A stretch of DNA of 47,593 bases from Actinomycetota bacterium. Lineage in GTDB: Bacteria; Actinomycetota; Thermoleophilia; Gaiellales; Gaiellaceae. A program made the position numbers and the translations under genes. Where the stretch lies: positions 1-47,593 of the forward strand of contig VAXH01000080.1 of assembly GCA_005883955.1 (NCBI GenBank), given 5' to 3'. This document shows positions 1 through 8,923 of this stretch, piece by piece (position 1 is the first letter of the stretch; every line of letters begins with the position of its first letter). The notes beneath the pieces were generated by a model. It ran no database searches and was not told where the DNA came from. It was given only the letters and a program-made list of their open reading frames with translations.

Positions 1-1
1 G

Positions 2-1189
2 TCGGTTCCATTCAATCGGCGTGTGTGGCAGGAGGCTCTAACGCTCCGCCGGACCGGTTTCGAGGTTGTCGTTCTCTGTCCGCAGGGCCACGAGCACGAC
101 CGCGAGCCCTTCGAGCTGAAGGAAGGAGTGGAAATCCACCGCTATCCGCTGACGCCTTCCGACGGCGGGATGTTCGGCTATGCGCGGGAGTACGCCACAG
201 CCCTCTGGCGGATGCGGCGAGCGATCAAAAAGCTCGCGCGCGGGCGAACGTTCGAAATCGTGCACGCCTGCAACCCGCCCGACCTGCTTTTCCTTGCCGC
301 GCTATCGCTGAAGCGCGCGGGAGCGCGCTTCATCTTCGACCAGCACGATCTCGTTCCTGAGCTGTACCTGTCTCGTTTCGGTCGGGGCGAGGACATCTTT
401 TACCGACTTGCGCTCTGGCTCGAGCGGTTCATGTTCCGCCTCGCAGACGTCGTGATCTCGACAAACGACTCATACAGGTCCATCGCGCTCAGTCGCGGGC
501 GCAAACATCCCGAGGACGTCTTCGTCGTCCGCAACGGGCCCGATCTCGGGCGTTTCCGCCAGCTCGAGCCGGACCCTTCGCTCAAGCTGGCCCACCCGCA
601 CCTGATCACCTACCTCGGTGTGATGGGACCTCAGGACGGGATCGATCACGCCCTGCGGTCGCTCGCCCTGCTGCGGGAGATGCGGCAGGATTGGCACGCG
701 ATCTTCGTCGGTGACGGTGACGTCGGCAATGCAATGCGTCGTCTCGCGGTCGAGCTCGGACTCGGGTCCATGGTTGAGTTCACAGGCATGCTGGTTGGAG
801 ACGACGTGCCGCGCATCCTGTCGGCCTCGGACGTTTGCATCGCCCCGGACCCGAAGACGTCCTTCAACGACGTCTCGACGATGAACAAGATTGTCGAATA
901 CATGGCTATGTCGCGACCGATCGTCGCGTACGACCTCGTGGAAGCACGCGCGTCGGCCGGCGACGCGGCGCTCTACGCAGAGCCCAACGACGAGCGCAGC
1001 TTCGCTCTCCGGATTGCGGAGCTCCTCGCTGACCCAGAGCTCAGGGCGAGGATGGGGGCCGAGGGCCGGTCCCGCGTCGAGACGGCGCTCTCCTGGGCTC
1101 ACTCGGAGAGCTCGCTCTTGGCTGCATACGACCGGGCTTTGGAGCGGGAGCCGATTGGCTCGTCTGTCGCCGAGCGGCCGGTGCGTTGA
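2..1189 (+). CDS. Glycosyltransferase family 4, 5' end outside the window
   Basis: GT-B fold glycosyltransferase, probably adding a sugar to a lipid-linked exopolysaccharide repeat unit at the cytoplasmic face. The frame is open to the window edge. The residues before the first GTG (position 23) read VPFNRRVWQEA, which matches the usual GT4 N-terminus ahead of the GxxV strand (RRTGFEVVVLCP), so the true start lies upstream and the GTG at 23 is internal. The C-terminal half has the donor-binding region with the family pattern NDVSTMNKIVEYMA, followed by a typical C-terminal helix. The stop is one base before the ATG of the asparagine-synthetase-like gene, so the two are probably cotranscribed and translationally coupled. 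Donor and acceptor cannot be read from sequence. Confidence 0.88.
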   Translation, partial: SVPFNRRVWQEALTLRRTGFEVVVLCPQGHEHDREPFELKEGVEIHRYPLTPSDGGMFGYAREYATALWRMRRAIKKLARGRTFEIVHACNPPDLLFLAALSLKRAGARFIFDQHDLVPELYLSRFGRGEDIFYRLALWLERFMFRLADVVISTNDSYRSIALSRGRKHPEDVFVVRNGPDLGRFRQLEPDPSLKLAHPHLITYLGVMGPQDGIDHALRSLALLREMRQDWHAIFVGDGDVGNAMRRLAVELGLGSMVEFTGMLVGDDVPRILSASDVCIAPDPKTSFNDVSTMNKIVEYMAMSRPIVAYDLVEARASAGDAALYAEPNDERSFALRIAELLADPELRARMGAEGRSRVETALSWAHSESSLLAAYDRALEREPIGSSVAERPVR

Positions 1190-1190
1190 G

Positions 1191-3176
1191 ATGTGCGGAC
1201 TCGCAGTTGTCATCGGGGAGAAACCGAACATCACCTCTCGCGAGGGGTGGGCGATGCTGGAAACGATGCGTCACCGAGGTCCGGACGGGGCGGGAGTGGT
1301 CACCTTCGATGGCGACCGCGCCACGGTGACGCGATCGGCCGACGAGCCGCTTAGCCGTGGTCGCACGATGCTCGCCTTTGCGAGGCTCGCGATCATCGAC
1401 CTCAGCGACGCGGGCTTCCAGCCGATGGCAGACGAACACGGAGATATCTGGGTCGTCTTCAACGGCGAGATCTTCAACTTCCGCGACCTGCGACGTGAGC
1501 TCGAGGCCTGTGGCCACCGGTTCGCTTCGCGCACCGATACCGAAGTGCTCGTGCACGGCTGGGACGAGTGGGGAGACGGATTGTTCGAGCGCATCAACGG
1601 CATGTTCGCGCTCTGCCTCTACGACCGGCGGCGACGCGCAACCATCTTCGCGCGCGACCGTCTGGGCATCAAGCCGCTCTACTACGCCACTCGTTCTGAC
1701 GGCGCACTCGTCGTCGCGTCCGAGGTCAAGGCTCTGCTGGCTGCAGGCGTCGAGGCGCGTCTCGACCCTGCCGGGATCGACAGCTATCTGAGTTGGCGGT
1801 GGGTTCCAGATCCCGACACCGCCTTCCTGGGCGTGAAGAAGCTCGAGGCCGGCCACCTTCTGCATGTCGCCGACGACGGAAGGACCAAGATCGAGCGGTA
1901 CTGGGATCTCCGTTACGAGCTGGACGCTGAGGGAGACGAGTCGCAGGTCGGTGAACTCCGAACCGCGGTCGAGCGTGCGGTCGAGCGACAGCTCGTGAGC
2001 GACGTCCCGCTTGGCGCGTTTTTCTCGGGTGGGATCGACTCGACGGCCGTCGTTGAGATCATGCGCAGACAGATGGCGCCCGAGAGGCCGACGTGCTTCA
2101 CGATCGGCTTCTCGAAGCGCGACCTCGCCCACGACGTCGTGCACGACGACCTTCGCTTTTCGCGCCTCTACTCGAACAATGCCGCGATCGATTATCGCGA
2201 GGCGATCCTTCGCCCGAGCCTCGTCGAGTCCCTTCCCGGCGTCGTCTGGCATCTCGAAGAGCCGATCGCAGATCCTGCCGCGCTCTCGGCGTACTTCATC
2301 TGCGAGGCGGCGAGCAACGATCACACGGTGCTTCTGTCGGGAATGGGAGGCGACGAGCTCTTCGGCGGCTATCCGCGGTATGTGGCGGCTGCGCTTGCCC
2401 GTTGGTACCGCTGGATTCCGCGGCCGATTCGGCGTTCCGCTCGCTTCGCCGCAGAGTCACTGCCCGCTGCCGGAGGCGGGACCTTGGCTAGGTTTGGCAG
2501 AAATTCCCAGAAGCTCCTGTCCCATGCCGAGCTCCCGTTCCCGGACGATTACTTGGCCTTCCTAACCTATTTCGATCTCGAGGGCCGCCGCCAGCTGTAC
2601 TCACTTGATTTCGCCTCGGCGGTCGACGGATCCAATCCGTCGGCAACCATCGGCACGCATCTCGACGCGGTCGGCAGCTGCCATTGGCTGCATCAGGCGA
2701 TGTACCTCGATCTCAAGATCTACCTTCCGGCCCTGCTGACCTACATGGACAAGATGAGCATGGCTCACTCGATCGAAGCTCGCGTCCCTCTGCTCGATGA
2801 GCTCGTGGTCGATGTCATGCGTCACGTCTCACCGAGAGGCAAGGTCGCGGGGACTCGGACCAAGACGCTCTTCAAGCAAGCGATGGCCGGAATCGTCCCG
2901 ACCGAGATCATTCAGCGCGGAAAGGCGGGCTTCACGGCGCCGGTACGCGGGTGGCTTGCCAATGAGCTCGGTGCGCTCGCGCAAGAGGTTCTCTCGCCGG
3001 GCGAGGTCCGTCGCCGCGGCATCTTCGAACCGGAGCCGATTCAACGTCTGCTTGCCGATTTCCGGTCCGGCCGTCGCGATACGGCGATGCAGATCTGGCA
3101 GCTGCTCACACTCGAGCTCTGGCAGCAGGCGTTCGTCGACCGGACGACCACTACAGCGGGGTCGCGCGATGGCTGA
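1191..3176 (+). CDS. asnB: Asparagine synthase (glutamine-hydrolysing) family amidotransferase
   Basis: Class II glutamine amidotransferase fused to an AMP-forming synthetase domain, 661 aa. The start at 1191 gives MCGLAVV, placing the nucleophile Cys2 correctly; the frame is open further upstream but this start is required by the chemistry. The glutaminase domain carries the RHRGPDG motif, and the synthetase domain has the PP-loop SGGIDST near residue 280. Family members make asparagine, but in polysaccharide loci homologues amidate uronic acids or other carboxyl groups of surface sugars. Its position between two GT4 genes (1-nt gap upstream, 8-nt overlap downstream) favours the second role. 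The choice between the two substrates is inference. Confidence 0.9.
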   Translation: MCGLAVVIGEKPNITSREGWAMLETMRHRGPDGAGVVTFDGDRATVTRSADEPLSRGRTMLAFARLAIIDLSDAGFQPMADEHGDIWVVFNGEIFNFRDLRRELEACGHRFASRTDTEVLVHGWDEWGDGLFERINGMFALCLYDRRRRATIFARDRLGIKPLYYATRSDGALVVASEVKALLAAGVEARLDPAGIDSYLSWRWVPDPDTAFLGVKKLEAGHLLHVADDGRTKIERYWDLRYELDAEGDESQVGELRTAVERAVERQLVSDVPLGAFFSGGIDSTAVVEIMRRQMAPERPTCFTIGFSKRDLAHDVVHDDLRFSRLYSNNAAIDYREAILRPSLVESLPGVVWHLEEPIADPAALSAYFICEAASNDHTVLLSGMGGDELFGGYPRYVAAALARWYRWIPRPIRRSARFAAESLPAAGGGTLARFGRNSQKLLSHAELPFPDDYLAFLTYFDLEGRRQLYSLDFASAVDGSNPSATIGTHLDAVGSCHWLHQAMYLDLKIYLPALLTYMDKMSMAHSIEARVPLLDELVVDVMRHVSPRGKVAGTRTKTLFKQAMAGIVPTEIIQRGKAGFTAPVRGWLANELGALAQEVLSPGEVRRRGIFEPEPIQRLLADFRSGRRDTAMQIWQLLTLELWQQAFVDRTTTTAGSRDG

Positions 3177-4362
3177 GGCCGGAGTCAACGCGAACGAAGG
3201 TTCGGGAGCGAAGCTCAACGGACTTCGCATCCTGGCGACCGTGACGTTGGGCCCGAATCAGCTTCGCGCTCACCTCGAGCCGATCCTCCGACTTCCGGAG
3301 GTCGAGAGCATCACGCTCGTGAGTGACAGGGCGGGGCCTTCAATGCCGAAATTCCGAACCGTTATTCCGCGACGGCCGCTCACGCGTCTGCTGGGTCGCG
3401 CCGGTGCCAAGCTCATCACGTGCCTGAGCGTCGCTCGCCGCGAGCGCCCGGACTGGATCGTCTCCTACAACCTCGTTCCTCACACGATCAATGCCAGGCT
3501 CGTCGGCTGGTTGTTGCATCGGCCGGTCATGTGCCACCTGATCGGCGGCCCCGTCGAGTGGCAAGGTGGGGGATGGAGATCCGACAACCGGATCCTCGGC
3601 CGCCTTCCGCGTCCCTTCCACTTGCTCGAGGCCCTTCTCGTACGGCTGATCCGCGGCTGCGACGTCGTCGTGGTCATGGGCCCACAGTCGCGCGAGTCTC
3701 TGATCGAGCGTGGCGTGCCGCCCGAGCGGGTGGTGATCGTCCCAGGAGGAGTCGACCCTCAGCGGTTTCGGCCGGCGAATGGAGCGACTCCCGTCTATCA
3801 ACTCGTCACAGCCGGGCGACTGATTCCGACGAAGCAGACACTGGACTTCGTCAGGGCCTTCGCCCGGTTGAGAGTGCGCCGTCCCGCCCTCAAAGCGGCT
3901 GTGCTCGGCGACGGACCGCTCGAGCAAGCAATTCGCGCCGAAGCAAATCGGCTCGGCGTCGACGGGGCGATCGAATTCCTCGGCTTTCGGCACGACATCG
4001 AGAACATCTACGCGCAGTCGGAAATCTTCGTCCTGACCTCGCGGAACGAGGGCCTGTCGCTCGCAATGCTCGAGGCGATGGCCAGCGGACTCACGGTCGT
4101 GGTCTCGGACGTCGGCGAGGCGCGTGTGGTCGTAGAGGATGCTCGCAGCGGCTACTTGTTCCCTCCGGGCGACGTGGACGCCCTGGTCGACCGCCTGGAG
4201 AGAGTTCTCGACGATGCTCCTCTCCGAGCTCGGCTGGGGCAAGCCGCTGAGAAGGAGGCGCTTCGCGTAGCGGAGTATGGGCGCATCGAGGCGGCCTATC
4301 GGCGAATACTCGTTGAGGAAGCGCCGCGGGACGAGGGCGCGTCCACGGCTTCGAAAAGCTAG
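3169..4362 (+). CDS. Glycosyltransferase family 4
   Basis: GT-B glycosyltransferase of 397 aa. The ATG at 3169 overlaps the end of the asnB-like gene by 8 nt, a coupled arrangement; the frame is open further upstream but that stretch overlaps asnB. The C-terminal Glycos_transf_1 domain shows VTAGRLIPTKQ, the linker region LGDGPLEQAIR, and the EX7E catalytic signature SRNEGLSLAMLEAMASG (about residues 290-305). The N-terminal acceptor half is less conserved and contains hydrophobic stretches that may contact the membrane. Likely role: addition of one sugar of the exopolysaccharide repeat. It shares a CTAG stop with the convergent lyase-like gene, giving a 4-nt overlap. Confidence 0.9.
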   Translation: MAEAGVNANEGSGAKLNGLRILATVTLGPNQLRAHLEPILRLPEVESITLVSDRAGPSMPKFRTVIPRRPLTRLLGRAGAKLITCLSVARRERPDWIVSYNLVPHTINARLVGWLLHRPVMCHLIGGPVEWQGGGWRSDNRILGRLPRPFHLLEALLVRLIRGCDVVVVMGPQSRESLIERGVPPERVVIVPGGVDPQRFRPANGATPVYQLVTAGRLIPTKQTLDFVRAFARLRVRRPALKAAVLGDGPLEQAIRAEANRLGVDGAIEFLGFRHDIENIYAQSEIFVLTSRNEGLSLAMLEAMASGLTVVVSDVGEARVVVEDARSGYLFPPGDVDALVDRLERVLDDAPLRARLGQAAEKEALRVAEYGRIEAAYRRILVEEAPRDEGASTASKS

Positions 4363-5492
4363 GTCTTGCTTCGCAGCCTCACGTTGATCGTCGCTCGCCG
4401 AGTCGTAGCGGGCAGCTTTGGGCTGACGAGCGCTCGGAGGACAACGTGTACCCGAAGTGGGACGGGTCGTGGCATCGGCAGATTTGCCGACAAGCGGCCC
4501 GCTCCGTCCGCGCTGCGCACAACAGAGGCAACGATCTTGCGCTGCCCATCGCTCACGACGATGCGCACCTTCGCTTGAGCGAAGGACTTGGCCGAGATAA
4601 CGAGGTCTTTTTGCGAAGCAATTCGTGGCGGCTCGGCAAACGAGAGCTTGTACGCACTCGTTACGGGCGCAAGACTCGAACCCCGAATAGCGGCATCCTG
4701 GAAAACGGTATTCGTGTGAGAAAACGCAGCGCGATAGAAGCCTTGCTTCCAGTACACCCCCTGCGAATCGGCCATTGTTTGACCAAAGGTCTTCGGCATG
4801 AGGTGCCGACCGTCCATCCAGAGCTCGCAAAAACCCACCGAGGGGTTCGCCGACCACTTGATGTGCGCGACGAAGTCATACCAAGCATCGAATCGCATTC
4901 GACCAAGGACGAGATGCTTTGTTCGCACCGGGTCGTCGCAGTTGCTCGGATTCCGATTCGACAGGTCGACGTAAATCTCATTACGCCCGCGACGGGACCT
5001 TGAGTCGATCCCCAGCTGGATATTGCTTCCACAGGGATTGTTGGCGTTGTGCCATTGGGTGAATACGTTGAAATCGCCTGCCCGAGGCCAGAACCCGTCT
5101 TTGTTGCCAGACGATGGAAACATCGTCGACCACGCGTAGTAGCGATCCTGGCCCTCTGTGCCCTGGGTCGTGCCGACGCCCGCATAGACCTCTGAGCGGT
5201 CAATGGACGGGCGGCCTTCGTTCGGGTAGGTAACGAACTCTGCCGCATGAGCGCCTTGGCGGACCGGAGACGAGACGATCGTGCCTGCGGTGTCGCCGAC
5301 AGCCGAGACGGGATAGTCGCGATTCGTGCGCGATGCCTGGATCTCCGACCACTGCGAGAAGTCACCTGTCTCGTAGTCGCCTCGCCAGATCGCTTGCGTT
5401 CCGGCGGCATCGGTGTCACCGGCCAGGAGGCCGATCCAGACCGCGACGGCGATCAACGTTGCTGCACAGGCTCCAAGGCATCGTCCCCGCAC
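4359..5492 (-). CDS. Secreted polysaccharide lyase-like protein (heparin lyase I family fold)
   Basis: 377 aa from a GTG start. The N-terminus is a signal peptide (CLGACAATLIAVAVWIGLLAG, then ADA-type cleavage), so the protein is exported. The mature part begins WRGDYETGDFSQW and continues with SEVYAGVG, a YYAWSTMFP block, FNVFTQWHN and FVAHIKWS, the pattern of the concanavalin-like Polysacc_lyase family. Compared with its divergent paralogue at 5582 it has an extra C-terminal domain of about 90 residues, rich in beta-strand-like segments, and lacks the Thr/Pro linker. It could trim or release the polymer made by the locus. Specificity is unknown. No strong Shine-Dalgarno is visible before the GTG. 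Confidence 0.78.
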   Translation of the reverse strand: MRGRCLGACAATLIAVAVWIGLLAGDTDAAGTQAIWRGDYETGDFSQWSEIQASRTNRDYPVSAVGDTAGTIVSSPVRQGAHAAEFVTYPNEGRPSIDRSEVYAGVGTTQGTEGQDRYYAWSTMFPSSGNKDGFWPRAGDFNVFTQWHNANNPCGSNIQLGIDSRSRRGRNEIYVDLSNRNPSNCDDPVRTKHLVLGRMRFDAWYDFVAHIKWSANPSVGFCELWMDGRHLMPKTFGQTMADSQGVYWKQGFYRAAFSHTNTVFQDAAIRGSSLAPVTSAYKLSFAEPPRIASQKDLVISAKSFAQAKVRIVVSDGQRKIVASVVRSADGAGRLSANLPMPRPVPLRVHVVLRALVSPKLPATTRRATINVRLRSKT

Positions 5493-5581
5493 GACAAACC
5501 AAACCTACAGGACGCCCCGGTTCACCCGAATGAGTGAGGCCGGCATCAAGACCCTTCAGCCTTCCGCCGAAGACGATTCTC

Positions 5582-6598
5582 ATGAAGTTGGCAACGGCCG
5601 CCGCCGCCACTGCCCTACTCTTCGCCGCCGGGTTCGTTGCCACGGGCGCCGCCAACGACTCGAGTAAGAAGCCCGGGGGGAAGAAGGGGCATCAGAACAC
5701 GACTCCGGCGACGACCGGGTCGCCCACGACCACAACTGCTACCCCCTCCACGACCACCACTGCGACCCCCTCCACGTCTACGTCCACGACCACGAGTACA
5801 GCGCCGGCTCCCGCGCCTCCGCCTCCGCCTTCGGCCCCGGCTCCAGGCAGCGTCCTCTTCCGGGGCGACTACGACGGAGGCAGTTTCTCCCAGTGGGCTG
5901 GGCATCAATGGTCACGAAACAACGACCAGGGCTACACCTGCGCAGACCTCGGTGACTCCGGTGCGAATGTCGTCCAAAGTCCCAGAGCTCAGGGCGGCTA
6001 CGCGGCCGACTTCACGGTCTACTCCTCGACTCAGTGCACGAGTTCTCCCCGGTCGGAGGTCTACGCCTCTGTCGCCGACACCGGCGGCTACGAGGGTCAG
6101 GAGTGGTACTACGGCTGGTGGACGATGTTCCCCGTGTCAGATGCCGGCCGCTTCCTCACCAGCACCGGGGACTGGAACGTCTTCACGCAATTCCACGCAC
6201 CGGGGTCATGCGGCGCGCAGGACTACTTTGGCGTCGATGCCACGTCCATTCCGAAGCTGTATCTGGAGATCGAGCAGAGCTCGGCGGGGCTGTGCCACGG
6301 AGACTTGCCATCCCTCAAGCGCACGCTCGTGAGCCCGCTCGTCTTCGGGCAGTGGTACCACTTCATCGCTCACTTCAAATGGTCAACGGACCGGAACGTC
6401 GGCTCCGTCCAGATTTTCGTCAACGGGCTCGAGGTCGTACCCATGACCTCGATCGCCACGCTTGCCCCGGTCAGCAACCCGAGCGCCTACTGGAAGCAAG
6501 GCTTCTACGGAATGGATATGAGCAACGGACTTGGTAACGGCGTGTACCAGGACGGTGCCTGCCGGGCTGACTCGTACGCGGCTGCGGACGCCTGTTAG
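5582..6598 (+). CDS. Secreted polysaccharide lyase-like protein with Thr/Ser/Pro-rich linker
   Basis: Paralogue of the gene at 4359-5492, transcribed divergently. I chose the ATG at 5582 because it begins directly with a signal peptide (MKLATAAAATALLFAAGFV); a GTG at 5534 would add 16 residues in the same frame. After the signal comes a low-complexity segment of about 80 residues rich in Thr, Ser and Pro, a typical extracellular or wall-spanning linker. The catalytic-type domain follows: FRGDYDGGSFSQW, SEVYASVAD, YYGWWTMFP, WNVFTQFH, FIAHFKWS. It ends shortly after YWKQGFYGMDMS with two C-terminal cysteines. Likely acts on the exopolysaccharide outside the cell, tethered or spaced by the linker. 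Substrate unknown. Confidence 0.78.
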   Translation: MKLATAAAATALLFAAGFVATGAANDSSKKPGGKKGHQNTTPATTGSPTTTTATPSTTTTATPSTSTSTTTSTAPAPAPPPPPSAPAPGSVLFRGDYDGGSFSQWAGHQWSRNNDQGYTCADLGDSGANVVQSPRAQGGYAADFTVYSSTQCTSSPRSEVYASVADTGGYEGQEWYYGWWTMFPVSDAGRFLTSTGDWNVFTQFHAPGSCGAQDYFGVDATSIPKLYLEIEQSSAGLCHGDLPSLKRTLVSPLVFGQWYHFIAHFKWSTDRNVGSVQIFVNGLEVVPMTSIATLAPVSNPSAYWKQGFYGMDMSNGLGNGVYQDGACRADSYAAADAC

Positions 6599-6615
6599 TC
6601 GGGCAACACGCGGTC

Positions 6616-6633
6616 GACGGACGCCCGTCCGTC
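6616..6633 (+). terminator. Short hairpin after the lyase-like gene, possible terminator
   Basis: Perfect 8-bp inverted repeat (GACGGACG / CGTCCGTC) with a 2-base centre, 18 bases after the stop of the upstream gene. No T-run follows, so termination is uncertain. Confidence 0.3.
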
Positions 6634-6682
6634 AGGCTCGGCCGAGGTAGGCTCTGGTAATAGTCGAACGCGCAAGAGATCG

Positions 6683-7627
6683 ATGATGTCGAGCAGCGCG
6701 GCGCCTGAAGTCAGTGTCATCACTGCGACCTATAACCGGAAGAAGTATCTACCGCGCCTTCGCGAGAGTCTGCTTGTCCAGTCGTTCAGCGATTTCGAGT
6801 GGGTGATCGTGGACGATGGTTCGACGGACGGCACCGGTGAGCTCATCGACCGTTGGCGAAGGGATTCTCCCTTTCCGATTCGCTACTTCTGGCAGCCGAA
6901 CCAGGGGCGGCACATAGCGTTCAATCGGGGGGTGGAAGAGGCCCGGGGCGGGTATTGCGCGGTCATCGACTCGGATGACTGGTATCCACCTGACGCGCTT
7001 GCGTTGATGATTCAGCAGTGGGAGTCGATGTCCGCCGAGCAGAGAGAGCGGTTCGCGAATGTCGAAGGACTCGCGGCCTATCCAGATGGCACGCGGGCGG
7101 TATCCGGCCGACCGATGCCACAGCACGTTCTCGACTCTGACAACTTTTCAATAGTCGCAAAGCATCGGGTCCTCGGTGACAAGATGGGAATGTACCGAAC
7201 CGCTGTTCTGCGCGAGTTTCCCTTCCCGCCGGTTGCCGGAGAGTACGTGACGGAAGACGTGGTCTTCCTTCAGATTGCGGATCGTTACTCCTCGCGGTTC
7301 GTCGATGAGGTTTGGGGATTCAAGGAGTATCTACCGAGTGGAATTACGGAAAAGGTGAAATCGGACGCACGCTTATTTGCTTTCGGCTTCAGATTGGCCA
7401 ACAAAACACTGATTTCGCTGAAGAGAAGAAAACCGCTCACGACGGTGCTCAAGGGATATGCGAACTTCACGCGGTACTCGCTCCACGACGGTGTCCATGT
7501 AGGGACGCAGCTTTCGGAGGTCCCGTCGGCGCTTCTGTGGTTCGCGACCCTTCCCGTCGGCTTCGGCTTGTACGTCCGGGACTTGGCTCGTGCCAAGTTG
7601 CGGCGCGGAAATATCGGCGTTCGCTGA
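6683..7627 (+). CDS. Glycosyltransferase family 2
   Basis: GT-A fold inverting glycosyltransferase, 314 aa. The N-terminus VSVITATYNRKKYLPRLRES and the strand WVIVDDGSTDGT are the nucleotide-sugar binding core. The acid motif DSDDWYPPDAL (about residue 95) is the metal/donor site. The C-terminal part is soluble with a final hydrophobic segment near residues 275-295 that may sit on the membrane. Two consecutive ATG codons stand at 6683 and 6686. Part of the exopolysaccharide set; its sugar is unknown. The gene converges on the acyltransferase gene at 7650 with a 22-nt gap. Confidence 0.88.
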   Translation: MMSSSAAPEVSVITATYNRKKYLPRLRESLLVQSFSDFEWVIVDDGSTDGTGELIDRWRRDSPFPIRYFWQPNQGRHIAFNRGVEEARGGYCAVIDSDDWYPPDALALMIQQWESMSAEQRERFANVEGLAAYPDGTRAVSGRPMPQHVLDSDNFSIVAKHRVLGDKMGMYRTAVLREFPFPPVAGEYVTEDVVFLQIADRYSSRFVDEVWGFKEYLPSGITEKVKSDARLFAFGFRLANKTLISLKRRKPLTTVLKGYANFTRYSLHDGVHVGTQLSEVPSALLWFATLPVGFGLYVRDLARAKLRRGNIGVR

Positions 7628-7649
7628 TCTCCTGCACTAGGGCGGTGCT

Positions 7650-8735
7650 TCAGCGCCGTAGGGAGATTAGGCGCTTGGAGAGGCGCTGTGCCAACGGCCG
7701 CCCGTAGCGGAAGGCGGTCCATTCAACCGAGCTCAAAAGCGATCGCTCGAAAGCCTGGAACAACATGCGCTCCCGGTACGAGTTGGTCCACATCTGCTTC
7801 CAGGGATCGTCCCCGCCCAGAAACTCATAGCTTTGCAATCCGGCCGAGAAGGCCCGCAGCAGCATCTCGTACGTCAGGACCTTTCCCGGCGAGAACGAAT
7901 CGAATGACGGATCGTGTCCACCCTTGATGAAGTAGTGGATGCCGTCATGCTCGAGGCTGTAGTGAAAGGCGACCGGACGGCCGTCGAGCCGGAGAAAGGC
8001 GAGCCGAAGCCAGCCACGTGCGGCTGCCCAATGCGCGATTTCCGCGTAGAACGTCTCGGTGTCGCGTTGCGAAGCGATTGCCGTACCGCGCGCACCCTTC
8101 CAGCCTGCGGCTTCGGTTCGGAATCCGGCGGCGAGAAGGTCATCCAGGCGCTCCCTTCCGTCGTTAACCTCGACCGACATCGACCCAACCTCGTTCAGCC
8201 GTCGGATCCGGCGTCTCGCGTCTCCGCGGACGTTGCGGCTCAGCCCTCGCTGGTATGCCTCCCAATCCCCCTCGATCCGCACAAACGGTGAACGCTCGAG
8301 CGTGCGGGTCAGCACGCGGTAGCCGCGGGACGTAGCCGCGTCACGACATTCGGGAAGCGTCGGCTCGCCGCCGTCGACGAATGCGAGCGAAACGCGCCTC
8401 GGCGTGCGAGCGAACAACTCTTCTGCGAGCGCTCGCAGCGCCCGGGCGTCTTCGACGACGGGAGCGAAATCGGGCGTATGCCAATTCGTCGTGGACGAGA
8501 GCTCCCCGAGCCGCCGGCCGAGCGGAAGCACAGCGACGAGGCGACCGTCCTCTCGCATCGCGAGGATCTCGAGGGTCCCCTTTCCGAACGCCCGCCACCA
8601 TGCGCCGATCCACCCCGGTCTGCGAAATGGAGACACCCCAGTGTGCTCGGCGAGCTCTTCCCACTCGTCTGCGAGTGGCTCCACCGACGAATGGATCTCG
8701 GCGCAGGGCCGTTCACGAGTCGTGGAATCGCTCAA
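7650..8735 (-). CDS. GNAT-fold acyltransferase of the FemAB/CelD type
   Basis: 361 aa with no signal peptide. The first third (WEELAEHTGVSPFRRPGWIGAWWRAF, ILAMREDGRLVAVLPL) and the second acyl-transferase half (FYAEIAHWAAARGWLRLAFLRLDGRPVAFHYSLE, YFIKGGHDPSF, PGKVLTYEML) match the BioF2-like/CelD domain found beside exopolysaccharide genes. Likely transfers an acetyl or aminoacyl group to a polymer sugar in the cytoplasm. It is divergent from the BY-kinase gene; the 188 bases between them are AT-richer than the surroundings and probably contain both promoters. Donor and acceptor are unknown. Confidence 0.8.
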   Translation of the reverse strand: MSDSTTRERPCAEIHSSVEPLADEWEELAEHTGVSPFRRPGWIGAWWRAFGKGTLEILAMREDGRLVAVLPLGRRLGELSSTTNWHTPDFAPVVEDARALRALAEELFARTPRRVSLAFVDGGEPTLPECRDAATSRGYRVLTRTLERSPFVRIEGDWEAYQRGLSRNVRGDARRRIRRLNEVGSMSVEVNDGRERLDDLLAAGFRTEAAGWKGARGTAIASQRDTETFYAEIAHWAAARGWLRLAFLRLDGRPVAFHYSLEHDGIHYFIKGGHDPSFDSFSPGKVLTYEMLLRAFSAGLQSYEFLGGDDPWKQMWTNSYRERMLFQAFERSLLSSVEWTAFRYGRPLAQRLSKRLISLRR

Positions 8736-8923
8736 ATTGTCTTATCTGACCGCAGAAGTTGTCTCCGCCGCCCCGGACCCCACTAGCAATGTATATGAGG
8801 CGTCCCTAAAATCGGTCACAAGGTTATTTCTGTCAGTTTCCCGTTGATTCCGGTCTCGATCGCCACCTTCTTCGCACGCTGGAGGGGCGGCGCTTCGAGA
8901 AATTCTTGGCTCCGAGGACCCCG

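Noticed and set aside
3340-4857. 505-codon antisense frame across the GT4 and lyase-like genes
   Set aside because: No motif, and it spans two unrelated, well-supported genes.
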